A DNA stretch of 64,000 bases from Channallabes apus (Eukaryota > Chordata > Actinopteri > Siluriformes > Clariidae): positions 7,253,967-7,317,966 of the forward strand of contig CM060113.1 of assembly GCA_030522415.1 (NCBI GenBank). Direction: 5' to 3'. Made by a program: the position numbers and the translations under genes. The notes beneath the pieces were generated by a model. It was not told where the DNA came from, ran no database searches, and was given only the letters and a program-made list of their open reading frames with translations. This document shows, piece by piece, positions 21,534-31,641 of the stretch. Numbering within the stretch: the stretch's first letter is position 1; each line of letters begins with the position of its first letter.

Positions 21534-21913
21534 CCTTCATTCATTCATTTTCTATACCACTTAATCCTGTGTTCAGGGTCGCGGGGGACCTGGAGCCTAT
21601 CCCAGGAGACTTCGGGCACTAGGCGGGGTACACCCTGGACAGGGTGCCAATCCATCGCAGGGCACACACACATACACACACTCACACACCCAACCACACA
21701 CTACGGGCAATTTTAGGAACGCCAATTAGCCTAACCTGCATATCTATGAACTGTGGGAGGAAACCGGAGTACCCGGAGGAAACCCACCAAGCACGGGGAG
21801 AACATGCAAACTCCATGCACACAGAGACAGGAATCGAGCCTGGCCGGGGAATCGAACCCATACCCTGGAGGTGCAAGGCGACAGTGCTAACCACTACACC
21901 ACCGGGCCCGCCC
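21534..21913 (-). repeat. S1 SINE, nearly full length, minus orientation
   Basis: Flanked by a 12-bp duplication TGAAACAGTTAT (21522-21533 and 21914-21925). The 3' simple tail (TTCATTCATTC) is at left; the tRNA-like head with B box is at right and ends in GTGGTGTAGTGG-type sequence in complement. Retroposed by reverse transcription of an RNA polymerase III transcript, by family knowledge. Confidence 0.93.
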
Positions 21914-21925
21914 TGAAACAGTTAT

Positions 21926-22712
21926 GCATACTCGTAATAAACATTTGTAACAAATTATAAGTAAATGAATTAAAAAAGTTGTTATTCCAGATTAAATACC
22001 CAAATGAAAAAAAAAAAACATACAAAACACCTCCGGACACACATCTGTACCTGTACTACTCTATTCCCTCGTTGTTGTATTTTCATAATTCACTCTAAAT
22101 GCTGTTGTCATCGAAGTTCAGATCCGAGATAAAGAGACACCGGCGGCGCCATTACGTGGTAAAACGTACTCCGAGACCAAATCAGTCACGCTGCTGTGCT
22201 TCTTTAACTCTGATTACCAATTATAATCAGTTTTATTAGCATTATGCTAATAATTCCTTGACAAGCTGTTTCTGATGTGTCCCAGCGTGAATCCTGGTCT
22301 TTAGCATATCAAAGCAGGTATTGTGTTTGCTATCATGGATGCGTCTGATTTGGCATCTGTTAAGTCCCACCGCTAGGACTGAAGTCTGAATTATTTGGGA
22401 CTTGTTGAAATTAGAAAGTAGACAGTCCCAGTGGATTCTCCGCTCATGAATATTTACACGATGCAAATTCGAGCTACTCTACTGATCTACAGAGAGTGTC
22501 CTGGAATCGGATTCAGGTTTCACGTTAGCTCTGTTTGTGATGAGACATGTTCTTCTTTGTTAGTCAGTGCATTTAAAACATGCAACCTACAAAATACACT
22601 ATTAGGCTGCAATAGAGGATAAACAAACATGAGCGCAAGGTCAAAAGCAGGTTTTTTTTTTTATTTGACAGTTTACCTGCCAAAAAGAAGGCAAAATGAC
22701 GAGAATAACAAA
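21926..22712. other. No gene recognised
   Basis: Unique-looking DNA with short motif-free frames. Confidence 0.4.
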
Positions 22713-22724
22713 GATAATGATGGT

Positions 22725-23078
22725 TCATTCATTCATTCATTTTCTATACCGCTTAATCCTGTGTTCAGGGTCGCGGGGGACCTGGAGCCTATCCCAGGAG
22801 ACTTCGGGCACTAGGCGGGGTACACCCTGGACAGGGTGCCAATCCATCGCAGGGCACACACACACACACTACGGGCAATTTGGGAACGCCAATTAGCCTA
22901 ACCTGCATATCTTTGGACTGTGGGAGGAAACCGGAGTACCCGGAGGAAACCCACCAAGCACGGGGAGAACATGCAAACTCCATGCACACAGAGACGGGAA
23001 TCAAGCCTGGCCGGGGAATCGAACCCAGACCCTGGAGGTGCAAGGCGACAGTGCTAACCACTACACCACCGTGCCGCC
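22725..23078 (-). repeat. S1 SINE, full length, minus orientation
   Basis: Flanked by a perfect 12-bp duplication GATAATGATGGT (22713-22724 and 23079-23090). It is very similar to the copy at 21534-21913 apart from a shorter CA stretch. The head ends with CACCGTGCCGCC, the complement of GGCGGCACGGTG. Confidence 0.95.
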
Positions 23079-23954
23079 GATAATGATGGTGAATAAATTA
23101 AAACAAAATCTTCTGCATGGATTGTGTAAAACCTTTTATTGTGTTTATTTGTTTTTACTATTCAGTTAATAATGCAGTTTTTTTAGACAATCAAACCCCA
23201 TATAAAGATTTAGGTCTTAAATTGAGGTCAGAAGGCAGAAGTTCATGTCATTGAAATGTACAATTGTTTTCATTGAAATTTACTGAAAACAATAGTTTTG
23301 TTGAAGTTTGGTTTGGTTTTAAACTGTGCATAATTAAACCAAACCAAATTAAACAATTCAAGCAAAAACTACTGGTTTTAGCCATACATATCCCTGAAAC
23401 AAACAAAAAAACAAAAAAAAAAAAGGGGGAAACAAAAAAAATAAATCAATCAAAAACTTTGACTAACAACAAAAAAGAAGCACAACTATAAATAACTCTA
23501 TAAAAAGGCTAAGTGTTGTATATGACTGAAATAAAGCAATCAAAACAGAAAATGTTTAGCAATATGTATACATGTAACAAACAAAAAGTGGCTGAATGTG
23601 TATAGCTGAAACAAAACAAATGAATAAACAAACAAGTTGTCTAAGTCTTGTGTACTACAAAATGTCTACATGTGTTGTATGGCTGCAGGGAAACAAACAC
23701 ACAAGCTAAAGCATAAAATAAAAATAAATGAGCTTGGTGTGAGTGGCTAAAGCAAAGCAAAATAAACAACAATGTTGGCTTAATGTTGTTTATGACTGAA
23801 ACAAATTAAACAAAAAAGAAAGAACATGTTTTTTCATCCTGTATATGGAAGCAAATGTTGGTCGTTTTGTGTACGGCTAAAACAAAACAAGTAAACAAAA
23901 AACATTGACTAGGCATGTGTAGAGCTGAAACAAACAAAAAAACTGCCTCTTGTA

Positions 23955-24357
23955 CGGTGGCCGTGAAATGCAAAACCAAATTAACAAAACGGAAAACAAA
24001 TTAACAAATTCAAAACCAAATTAACAAAACTGAAAACAAAATATCAAAACCCCAAACTATATATTTTTTTGCTATTTTGTTTTCGGATTTGGTAATTTCG
24101 TTTTGAATTTGTTGATTTGTTTTCCGTTTTGTTAATTTGTATTGCGCTTCTCGGCCAGTCCGATGCAACCCGGAAAAGGTAGGTATAGTTTGCGAATGAA
24201 ATGCTTACCGCTGATTGGACGAAACATCTGTCACTCAAGATATACAGGAAGTAAGAACTTGTTTCTCTATCTTTGTTTCTCGTGTGTTCTGCTTCACTTT
24301 AAACTATATGGCTGTGAAGTGCAAAACAAATTAACAAAACTGACTTCAGGGCCACCG
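23955..24357. mobile_element. Small TIR element (MITE), TA-flanked
   Basis: TIRs CGGTGGCCGTGAA (23955) and TTCAGGGCCACCG (24357), flanked by TA on both sides. Inside, AAAACCAAATTAACAAAAC-type repeats occur on one side and their complements on the other, giving a partly palindromic structure. No transposase. Confidence 0.75.
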
Positions 24358-24448
24358 TAAGAACGAAAAATGTTTGCACATTCATACACACACGAATCTA
24401 CCGCTACTGCAGTACTTCCTGTATATCTTGAGTGACAGATGTCTCGTC
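24218..24448. repeat. 35-bp inverted repeat across a MITE end
   Basis: 24218-24252 (GACGAAACATCTGTCACTCA onward) is the inverse of 24414-24448 with a single mismatch. One arm lies inside the MITE at 23955-24357 and the other outside it in the repeat tract. Confidence 0.85.
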
Positions 24449-24700
24449 AAACAAAACTAAACAAACAATAAATTTGGCTGAGTAGTGTGTACGGCTGAAA
24501 CTAAATGAACCAATCAAATGTACTCAACAAACAAATAAACAAACAAATAACAAAAACATTTAAGGTTTGAATTGTCTACAGTTTATTGAAAAGAAATGTT
24601 TAAAACAAAGTTGTATGCATTCTCTATGAAAGACAAAAACAAAACAATCACTGGCTGAGTGTTGTATGTATGACTTGCATTAAAAAAATTGACATAACCC

Positions 24701-25607
24701 AAAATACATGATTTATGTGAATCACATTCTCAATCAAAATGTGTGACTTGGAAGTGGACCCTAGTGTGATTGCAGCATTCTCATCTGCCTACAGAGCTAC
24801 ACCAAGGGAGGTGACATTTGTGAAAGGACCTGAATGTTATTCTCTTTTGTCGAGTTGACTCTGAAATCAACGAACATGTGATTTGAGTCTAGTTATCTCC
24901 ATTTTGTTATACTCGTTTCCCCGTTTCAACGTCCTGAGTTTTGCCTGCCCACTCTCAGGCATGATTACGATTTTATCCTGTCGTCTGCTTGTGTTCAAAC
25001 CCCTGCTCCATGTACAGCTGAACACTTCCACTTCCATCCTCCGCCTCTCACTCACTCTCTCACTCACTCCACTGTGATACAATAGGAAAATTTTCAAACT
25101 GACCTTTAACACAGTGAGAAGCGAGGCTGATAAATTTATGCAGACCAGCTTCATTATGACACAGTGCAACTGGAGACAACTGTTAAAGGGAATAAGAATA
25201 GAACAGAAACTTTAAGGAGAAACTTAGTCCATGTGAGGAATAAGACACAGTATAGTAAAGGTAGAGCTCTTTGTCTTAAATGTGAATGCAGTCGATAATC
25301 CACATGGTTAAGTATTTTTTTTCCTTTTACCAAAATATTACTGAATTCCTGTTTCTGATTGGCCAGTGTTTTATTTATTTATTTATTAAATAATGGAAGC
25401 CCTGAAATTAGTTCCAGATGCAGGTTTAAATTACTTCACGCACGGTCATAGGGATAATGGTGAAACCCTGCTTTTATACAAAAGTCCCACACACCATTAT
25501 TATCAACAGATTATGATTGGTTTGTTTATTTAACCTGTTATTTTGCTCTGCCAACACATATTCTTCTGCGACTGGTGGAACTATCTAACCTGACTTGTGT
25601 ACCTGGC
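24701..25607. other. No gene recognised
   Basis: Unassigned. Opposing frames at 24867-25169 and 24883-25077 have no motif. Confidence 0.4.
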
Positions 25608-25989
25608 TGTCACGTTTTCTTCTGTGTCGGCGTGTTTGTGGCATGAATGCAGGAGGCGAGCTGGCGGTTCAATAAAGACTTTATTTAACTTAAAATACAA
25701 ACAAAAGTAAACCGGCTCTTTTCTGAGCTCTTAGTAGTCTTTATTTTAATAATGAAACCAACAACAGAAACATACTTATTGGCAACAAAAGCTAGATGCC
25801 TGACTGTGCTTCAGTCAGGCTATTTAAACTAAACATAATTATCTTTCCTCGGTTCAGGTGAGCGCCTACGTCACCTGACCGAGGTGTAACCTGGGAACTG
25901 AAGTTTTAAACTATAACAAAAGCCAAACTACAAACAAAAACTCAAACCAAACGGGTGTTTTGGTGCCCTCTAAGGGGTTAACCCTTACA
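25608..25989 (-). mobile_element. Solo LTR of a retrotransposon
   Basis: Read on the minus strand it starts TGTAAGGGTTAACCCCTTAG and ends GAAAACGTGACA (TG...CA). It contains two AATAAAG poly(A)-type signals in its second half and is flanked by a perfect 5-bp duplication CTGGC (25603-25607 and 25990-25994). At 382 bp with no internal coding region, it is best explained by recombination between two LTRs. It is unrelated in sequence to the chromovirus LTR at 2822. Confidence 0.88.
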
Positions 25990-26144
25990 CTGGCGACTGA
26001 CATTACAGTAGGTGTAATTAACGTGTGAAAGTACTGTAGTTTTAAATTCTTACTGGGTCTATGTAGCCAAAAGGTGAGAAGAATAAACCATGGAGGAGGT
26101 GGACAAGCCTGTAAATCATATATGTACACATATATATATATATA

Positions 26145-26888
26145 CTCACAAAAAAAGAAACGTCCCTTTTTCAAGACTGTGTATTTCAACAATAATGATG
26201 TAAAAATCCAAATAACTTTACAGATCTTCATTGTAAAGGGTTTAAACAATGTTTTCCATGCATGTTCAATTAACCATAATCAATTAATTAACATGCACCT
26301 GTGGAATGGTTGTTAAGACCTTAACAGCTTACAGAAAATAGGCATTTAAGGTCACAGTTCTAAAAACGCAGGACACTAAAGAGACTTGTCTACCGACTGT
26401 GAAAAACACCCAAAGAAAGATGCCCAGGGTCCCTGCTCATCTGCGTGAACGTGCATTAGGCATGCTGCAGGGAGGCATGAGGACTGCTGATGTGGCTAGG
26501 GCAATAAATTGCCATGTCCGCACTGTGAGACGCCTAAGACAGCGCTACAGGGAGACAGGAAGGGCAGCTGATCATCCTCGCAGTGGAAGACCACGTGTAA
26601 CAACACCTGCACAGGATTGCAGGGTGAGGGCTAGGGCCATTCCCCCCAGAAATGTCCAGGAACTTGCAGGTGCCTTGGTGGAAGAATGGGGTAACATCTC
26701 ACAGCAAGAACTGACAAATCTCGTCCAGTCCATGAGGAGGAGATGCACTGCAGTACTTCAAGCAGCTGGTGGCCTTAGTTTATGTCTTATGGTGTTGACT
26801 CTTTTAGTGTTCATACAAATATTTACACATTAGGTTTACTGAAAGTAAAAACAGTTGAAAATCAGAGGACGTTTCTTTTTTTGCTGAG
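26145..26888 (+). mobile_element. Tc1/mariner element with internal deletion
   Basis: TIRs are CTCACAAAAAAAGAAACGTC (26145) and GACGTTTCTTTTTTTGCTGAG (ending 26888), flanked by TA. Length is 744 bp, against about 1.2-1.6 kb for intact Tc1 elements. It encodes the fused transposase remnant described next. Confidence 0.9.
26420..26833 (+). pseudogene. Tc1 transposase, N- and C-termini fused, DDE lost
   Basis: Start ATG at 26420 (MPRVPAHLRERALGML) is chosen because it matches the usual Tc1 beginning; an in-frame ATG lies 21 bp upstream. Residues 1-65 form the helix-turn-helix region: ADVARAINCHVRTVRRLRQR, then the GRPRVTTPAQD linker. At about 26618 the frame jumps in phase to the extreme C-terminus (EEWGNISQQELTNLVQSMRR, RCTAV). 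All catalytic Asp/Glu residues are gone. The 137-codon frame is open, so it could encode a DNA-binding-only protein, but expression is unknown. Confidence 0.8.
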
Positions 26889-26984
26889 TATATATACACA
26901 CTTTAGGGTTTCTGTGAAACCACTTTAGGGTTTCATATCAAGTCAGGTGTTAGGGATTCTGGTGTTAAATACTAATTAGCATTA

Positions 26985-27350
26985 CAAGTAGTCCTCAACT
27001 TACGAATATTCAGTTACAAATGTCCGCAGATTAAAACAGACCATGATTCTAATCCTAATTTTGGAAAATCCTCAACAAAACAGAGTTCACAGTCCAATAC
27101 AGTGGAAAACAGCTCTGAGACAAAATGCAGTCCGGAATTCCCCATGCGATTTAATGGCATGGTTATGTTTTTTGGCCGCATGATTGCAGTGTGGGAAAAG
27201 GGAAAAATTAAGTCATGTGGATTAGTACAGTATGCTTTACTTTGTATATTCATATCAAAGGTGTATAAGTCTCATGTTGTTAGACTTAACAACAAACCGG
27301 ACTTATGAACTTTCTTAGAACAGACTAGTTCGTAAGTCGGGGACTACCTG
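26985..27350. mobile_element. Tigger/pogo-like MITE
   Basis: Ends CAAGTAGTCCTCAACTTACG (26985) and CGTAAGTCGGGGACTACCTG (27350) are diverged inverted repeats with TA on each side. The CAGGTAGTCCCCGACTTACG-type end is typical of pogo/Tigger-like elements. The interior (opposing 68- and 79-codon frames) shows no catalytic motif. Confidence 0.75.
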
Positions 27351-27352
27351 TA

Positions 27353-27880
27353 AATGAAAAGCTTGTGCCCTAACTTGTACAATCCCTTGTTCTACATACT
27401 CAGTAATGCCCTTGATTAGGGGTTGAAGAGGAATTTTGGATACAGCCCTTGGTTTAGAAACTAGTTAGCTTTGTAGCTAGGTGTAAATAAAACAACACGG
27501 ATGTGATTCAGAAAGGCTAAGAAGTAAGTGCTAAGCAGAAAGTGTAGTTTAAGATGTATAACATTATCAAACATGTTGTTCTTACATGTATAGTTTTAAA
27601 TGTGTTTTATTTTTAAAATGTTTTTTTTTTGCTACTGTATACGTATATAGTTAAACGTCCATCCGTTACCATCTATTATCACCACTTGGTGTAACCTCCA
27701 ATCAAGTTACTCAGTCGTTACTCACTTAGTTGTTGTATTTTATTTTGTAACAGTAAGGGGTGTTACATTTCGATTTAAATCAAAAGGTTTTCTCAGTAAC
27801 ATGCTGCACTTTGTCTTAGTACTGTTTACACACATTTTCTGAATAGTTTATTAATTTTCTCAAAAGTCTTAAATTAAAAC
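27353..27880. other. No gene recognised
   Basis: AT-rich, unassigned. Confidence 0.4.
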
Positions 27881-27889
27881 CACAAAGAA

Positions 27890-28260
27890 AGTTAATCATC
27901 TGGGAAAGAATCTTCTGGAGTGATGGATCCAGCTGGTGAAAACATCTACTGTACATGAACTTCATCGCATGCGTCCAACATTTCCTGGAGAACAGGCATG
28001 TGTGAGATGGGATGGAACTCATACAGCTTTTCAATTTAGGTTTAGCAATGGCGAATATGGTGGGAGGTCTAGAAAAAAAATGTTTGTTGAAAGTCACTGT
28101 CTCTGAAGACAACATACCCGGGGTGCTCTGGTTCATCCTTTCGCTCAGCTGAAATGAGGACGCTGTGTAATGTGTGCAGTAACATGATGAGAAGAATTGT
28201 GTGGTAGGGACCAAGCATGGTGATGGAGGACACTGTTCTGACTAAATTTCTCTCCATGCT
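27890..28260 (-). pseudogene. Decayed IS630/Tc1-like DDE transposase fragment
   Basis: On the minus strand, LPPYSPLLN (28070-28043) matches the conserved LPPYSPxLNPIE region of DDE_3-type transposases; the Glu is lost. It is followed downstream by LQEMLDACDEVHV and then, after a stop and frame change, the C-terminal SWIHHSRRFFPR-like block (about 27935-27900). Many stops; no termini found. Assignment rests on these short matches only. Confidence 0.45.
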
Positions 28261-28269
28261 GTTCAAGGA

Positions 28270-29640
28270 CAATCAAAACAGAATGATGGAAAATAATGTG
28301 CCATCCCAATCCCTTTGTTTGCCCAGGTATAAGACCAGCCTTGGCAATAAAAACATAAATGTGCTGAATTGCAGCAGCAGTCACTTCCAAGGCTCTCAGA
28401 AACAAACAAGACAATAAGAGACAAGACAAAAGCAGTCAATATGATGAAGCACAATACATCACATTAAAGTACTGCAATGTGTCTCCATACAGTATGTGTC
28501 TATTAACCGATCTCTCATGGTTTCTCTCAGGTGGCAACCTTTAGACCAGTTTACTCTGAAGTCAGTTTTGCTGTTTTACACAGTTCAGGGTAGACAATGT
28601 AGACAAACCCAGTCTCAAAAGTTTGATATGATTGGTTATACAGTACTAAGCTAAACTAATATTTATTTTAGTTTGAAATGACATTACTGTATCTTTGGCC
28701 AAGAATAGTTACAGTAAGTAACATACAGTATGGCTAATGTTGTACTGTATTCTATTACAGAATACAGTACATTCACAAAAAGTAGTAGCATAGTGTAAAT
28801 TGTAGGTGATCTACCAGTTCTCATTTCTGAAAAGCTGATTTTTGCTTTCACCATTGCACTGTTAAAAATATATATTTTATGCAACAAATTTGAAATTCAC
28901 TGACCACATTTCTGTAGCAGTGTATTCTAATATAACAGACAGGTAGATTGACATCATCTTTAAATATTAATTTAATAAAAAGTAACAATTGACCAAAAAA
29001 TTTTTTGCATGTTGGATGTACACTACAGTACCATAACTTTGATAAGATACTAACTTAATTTAGTTCAGTGACACTGCAGAAGCTTAATTTGCATCTCAGC
29101 TAAACTTTGGAATGCATTTTTGCATGAAAAGAGGATTTGTGGAATTTGGAGGCGATTACTTACTTTGCATTCACAGTCCAGGTGACAAACTTCCCGGTAA
29201 GTGTGTAGAGTAGGACAATTTATAATGACCAAGATTTACTGTAATGTACAACTTTGATTTAAAACAGTTTTGAAAAAATCTGAATTTCCTCTTCAAAAGA
29301 TGACCATCAAGATTTAGGAATTGCTCAATGAATCCACAAATACTTGTAGGCACTTCACAAGCCTTTGCAAAAATTAAACCAAAATATCCATGGAGCATCG
29401 GCATCACGGCCACTCCATCTCGCTACAGTATGTGCACTTTTCATCAGTGAAAAGTGCAGCTGCTGATTCAGGCATCACTTTATGATCAAAGTGGGCAGTG
29501 ACCTTTTCAATAGCACCTTTGGTACAAACCTGAAACTCTAGTAGTATTAAGCTGTTTAGCTATCACAACACAAACGTGACATGTCATATCAAGTCAGGTG
29601 TTAAGTCACACAGGTAACTTCTGAGCTATGGCCAATAGTG
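28270..29640. other. No gene recognised
   Basis: AT-rich DNA with many TACAGTA/TACTGTA words (28480-28780). Minus frame 29171-29413 (80 codons) looks protein-like but matches nothing I know. Confidence 0.4.
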
Positions 29641-29662
29641 CGCAGTACAGTAGGTGAAATTC

Positions 29663-29908
29663 ATTCATTCATTCATTTTCTATACCGCTTAATCCTGTGT
29701 TCAGGGTCGCGGGGGACCTGGAGCCTATCCCAGGAGACTTCGGGCACTAGGCGGGGTACACCCTGGACAGGGTGCCAATCCATCGCAGGGCACACACACA
29801 TACACACACTCACACACCCAATCACACACTACGGGCAATTTGGGAACGCCAATTAGCCTAACCTGCATATCTTTGGACTGTGGGAGGAAACCGGAGTACC
29901 CGGAGGAA
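29663..29908 (-). repeat. 5'-truncated S1 SINE, minus orientation
   Basis: Flanked by an 11-bp duplication AGGTGAAATTC (29652-29662 and 29909-29919). The tRNA head and about 100 bp of body are missing at CGGAGGAAA, yet the duplication abuts the truncation, so the copy was inserted already truncated, as in incomplete reverse transcription. Confidence 0.92.
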
Positions 29909-29930
29909 AGGTGAAATTCTATATATTCAA

Positions 29931-30480
29931 TTATTTTTTTTTTTCATTTGTATAGGGCTTTGAACAATTGTCATTGTTGCAAAGCAGATTTACACAATCA
30001 AAAGAGATTATGGAAGTTTGTTACGGAATGTGAATGTGTATGAATCAAATAAAAAATGATCAGATTGTCCCTGACAAACAAGCCGAGGGCAACGGTGGCC
30101 AGGAAATACTCTCTGAGATGGCAATAGGAAGAAATGTTGAGAGGAACCAGACTCAACAGGGAACTCATCCTCATTTGGGTAACAACTAGCAGAGATTGAT
30201 CTGCCATCATACTGTGTTAGGCAGCTAGAAGTTCAATATAACAGATGTTTATATGTCAAGTTAATATGGAATCCAGTTAGTTGTTGGAAGCTCATGTAGA
30301 CTGTAGGAAAATCTAGTCCTGAACTATTGAGTGACTGCAGTCACGGGACCTCAGTGAACAGCTGCCAGGACCCGTTGAACCATCCCCAGTCACCACACGC
30401 ATCCCAGACAGACCACACAGGACGATCCATGCGACGAGATCTCCAACCAGAATCGGGGTACCACGGTGAGTCAGACAGGG
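29931..30480 (-). mobile_element. L2-type LINE 3' UTR fragment, minus orientation
   Basis: Matches the 3' UTR of the L2 element at 51005-53318 in reverse. ACAATTGTCATTGTTGCAAA corresponds to the end of that UTR, CAGACTCAACAGGGAACTCA to its middle, and GACGAGATCTCCAACCAGAA to its start. No coding part. The simple (TTGAA)n tail is absent. Confidence 0.8.
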
Positions 30481-30548
30481 TCTTGCTCAAGGGTCCAACA
30501 GGCACAACTTGGTTGTTGTGGGGCTTGAACCTGGACCTTGGACATTCT
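30481..30548 (-). repeat. Fragment of S2-type SINE
   Basis: TCTTGCTCAAGGGTCCAACA, then TTGTGGGGCTTGAACCTGGA, matches part of the SINE at 42725-42912. Confidence 0.6.
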
Positions 30549-30549
30549 A

Positions 30550-31639
30550 AACTGTTGTTCATCCCCTTAAGAATAGAGCTAACATTGACCTTATCTTCCA
30601 AATCCGACAACAGAATTGAGCATGTTTTAATACTAAACATTCTTCTCACGCACTATTAAAGCTAGTTACTCCAGTTGAAATAAAAATACATAAGTTTTTA
30701 TACTTACAAACAGTCTCGATTTTAGCTACATCTTGCCTATGGGCACTATCACTAGAAAGACTGTTCTGAATGTACGGATGATAGATGCCACTGTGTAGTG
30801 GCTCCACTTGGACTGAACTCTCTCCAGCATCCATCATACTTAATTCATGGTCAAGCACATGGTCAGCCAATTACTTGTCCTTACCCACTTGGTTCCCCAT
30901 TGACTTCCATTGTCCTCCGAAATAAGAGGGCTCTAAAGCTTGGCATTGAGATCGCATTGGCTTTCTAAAAGGAACACAAAAAATGTTAATTTTGCATATT
31001 AAAGTGGGTGTAGTGTTTTGTAAAACTTTTGATTTAGAATAGAAAACTGAGTGTCTGAGTAATTATGAAGACTTGATTTAGGAATTTTGTACATGAGCTG
31101 CAGTTTTTACAGGTTCTGTTTCAGATTCTGTTTCTTGTAGCGCAGCCACATAAAGGGACATTTCACTAACACGGAAATGATTGAAGAGCTAATGCTGCTC
31201 ACCTGTGTCCGACGATGTGCCCTAGCGGTTTCTTTTCTCCCCTTTTGCAGTGTTGGTCACCGGGTAAGCTCTTGTGCGCATGCGCGATCGCAACGCGAGG
31301 GACCTGGATGTGAGTTTGATCACGTGGCCCGGCATAAAGCCGGAACCGGCGAAGATGCCGGCACGGAGAGACTACCCACAGCGCGCTGGTTATTATTGAG
31401 AGAGAGTTTGTTTGTCGAGTCTGTTGGAGTACTTTTCCATGGACGCATTATTGCTCAAGGACACCTACAATTCACCTCTCGTTCCATTACTTGTGCTCCC
31501 GGAGTTGTCATCTTTCCCGGTGAGGTCGAGAAAAGTCTCTCCCGTACACCATAACATACACCGCCATATCATACACCCTGGACTTCCATGTATACACACA
31601 CACCCCTGCATACACCATACACGTTGTTTCTATTTGTAT
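30550..31639. other. Unassigned; CpG-rich block at 31240-31420
   Basis: Mostly AT-rich. 31240-31420 is CpG- and GC-rich (GCGCATGCGCGATCGCAACG, then GCCGGAACCGGCG) and resembles a promoter or part of an LTR. A second CpG-rich block at about 33355-33410 lies beyond the Tc1 insertion. The 125-codon frame at 31177 has no motif I recognise. Confidence 0.4.
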
Positions 31640-31641
31640 TA

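Larger units (their letters stand above)
23290..24700. repeat. Degenerate A/C-rich tandem repeat tract
   Basis: A loose unit of roughly 60-90 bp recurs: GGCTGAnTGTTGTnTATGGC, then TGAAACAAAACAAA, then AAACAAACAA. It appears near 23505, 23590, 23640, 23690, 23770, 23860, 23920, 24475 and 24655. A MITE (23955-24357) has inserted into it. No coding frame is credible; the lysine-rich frame at 23264-23491 is the repeat itself. Confidence 0.65.

Noticed and set aside
23290..24700. A CRISPR-like or regularly spaced repeat array
   Set aside because: The units are degenerate, the spacing is irregular, and the context is vertebrate nuclear DNA; a minisatellite-like tract fits better.
28060..28460. Several minus-strand frames as a possible spliced host gene
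   Set aside because: The LPPYSPLLN and FFPR-like remnants in this stretch point to a decayed transposase instead.
31177..31554. 125-codon plus frame as a host gene
   Set aside because: It starts well but has no domain, crosses a CpG-rich block and ends next to a Tc1 insertion; not enough support.
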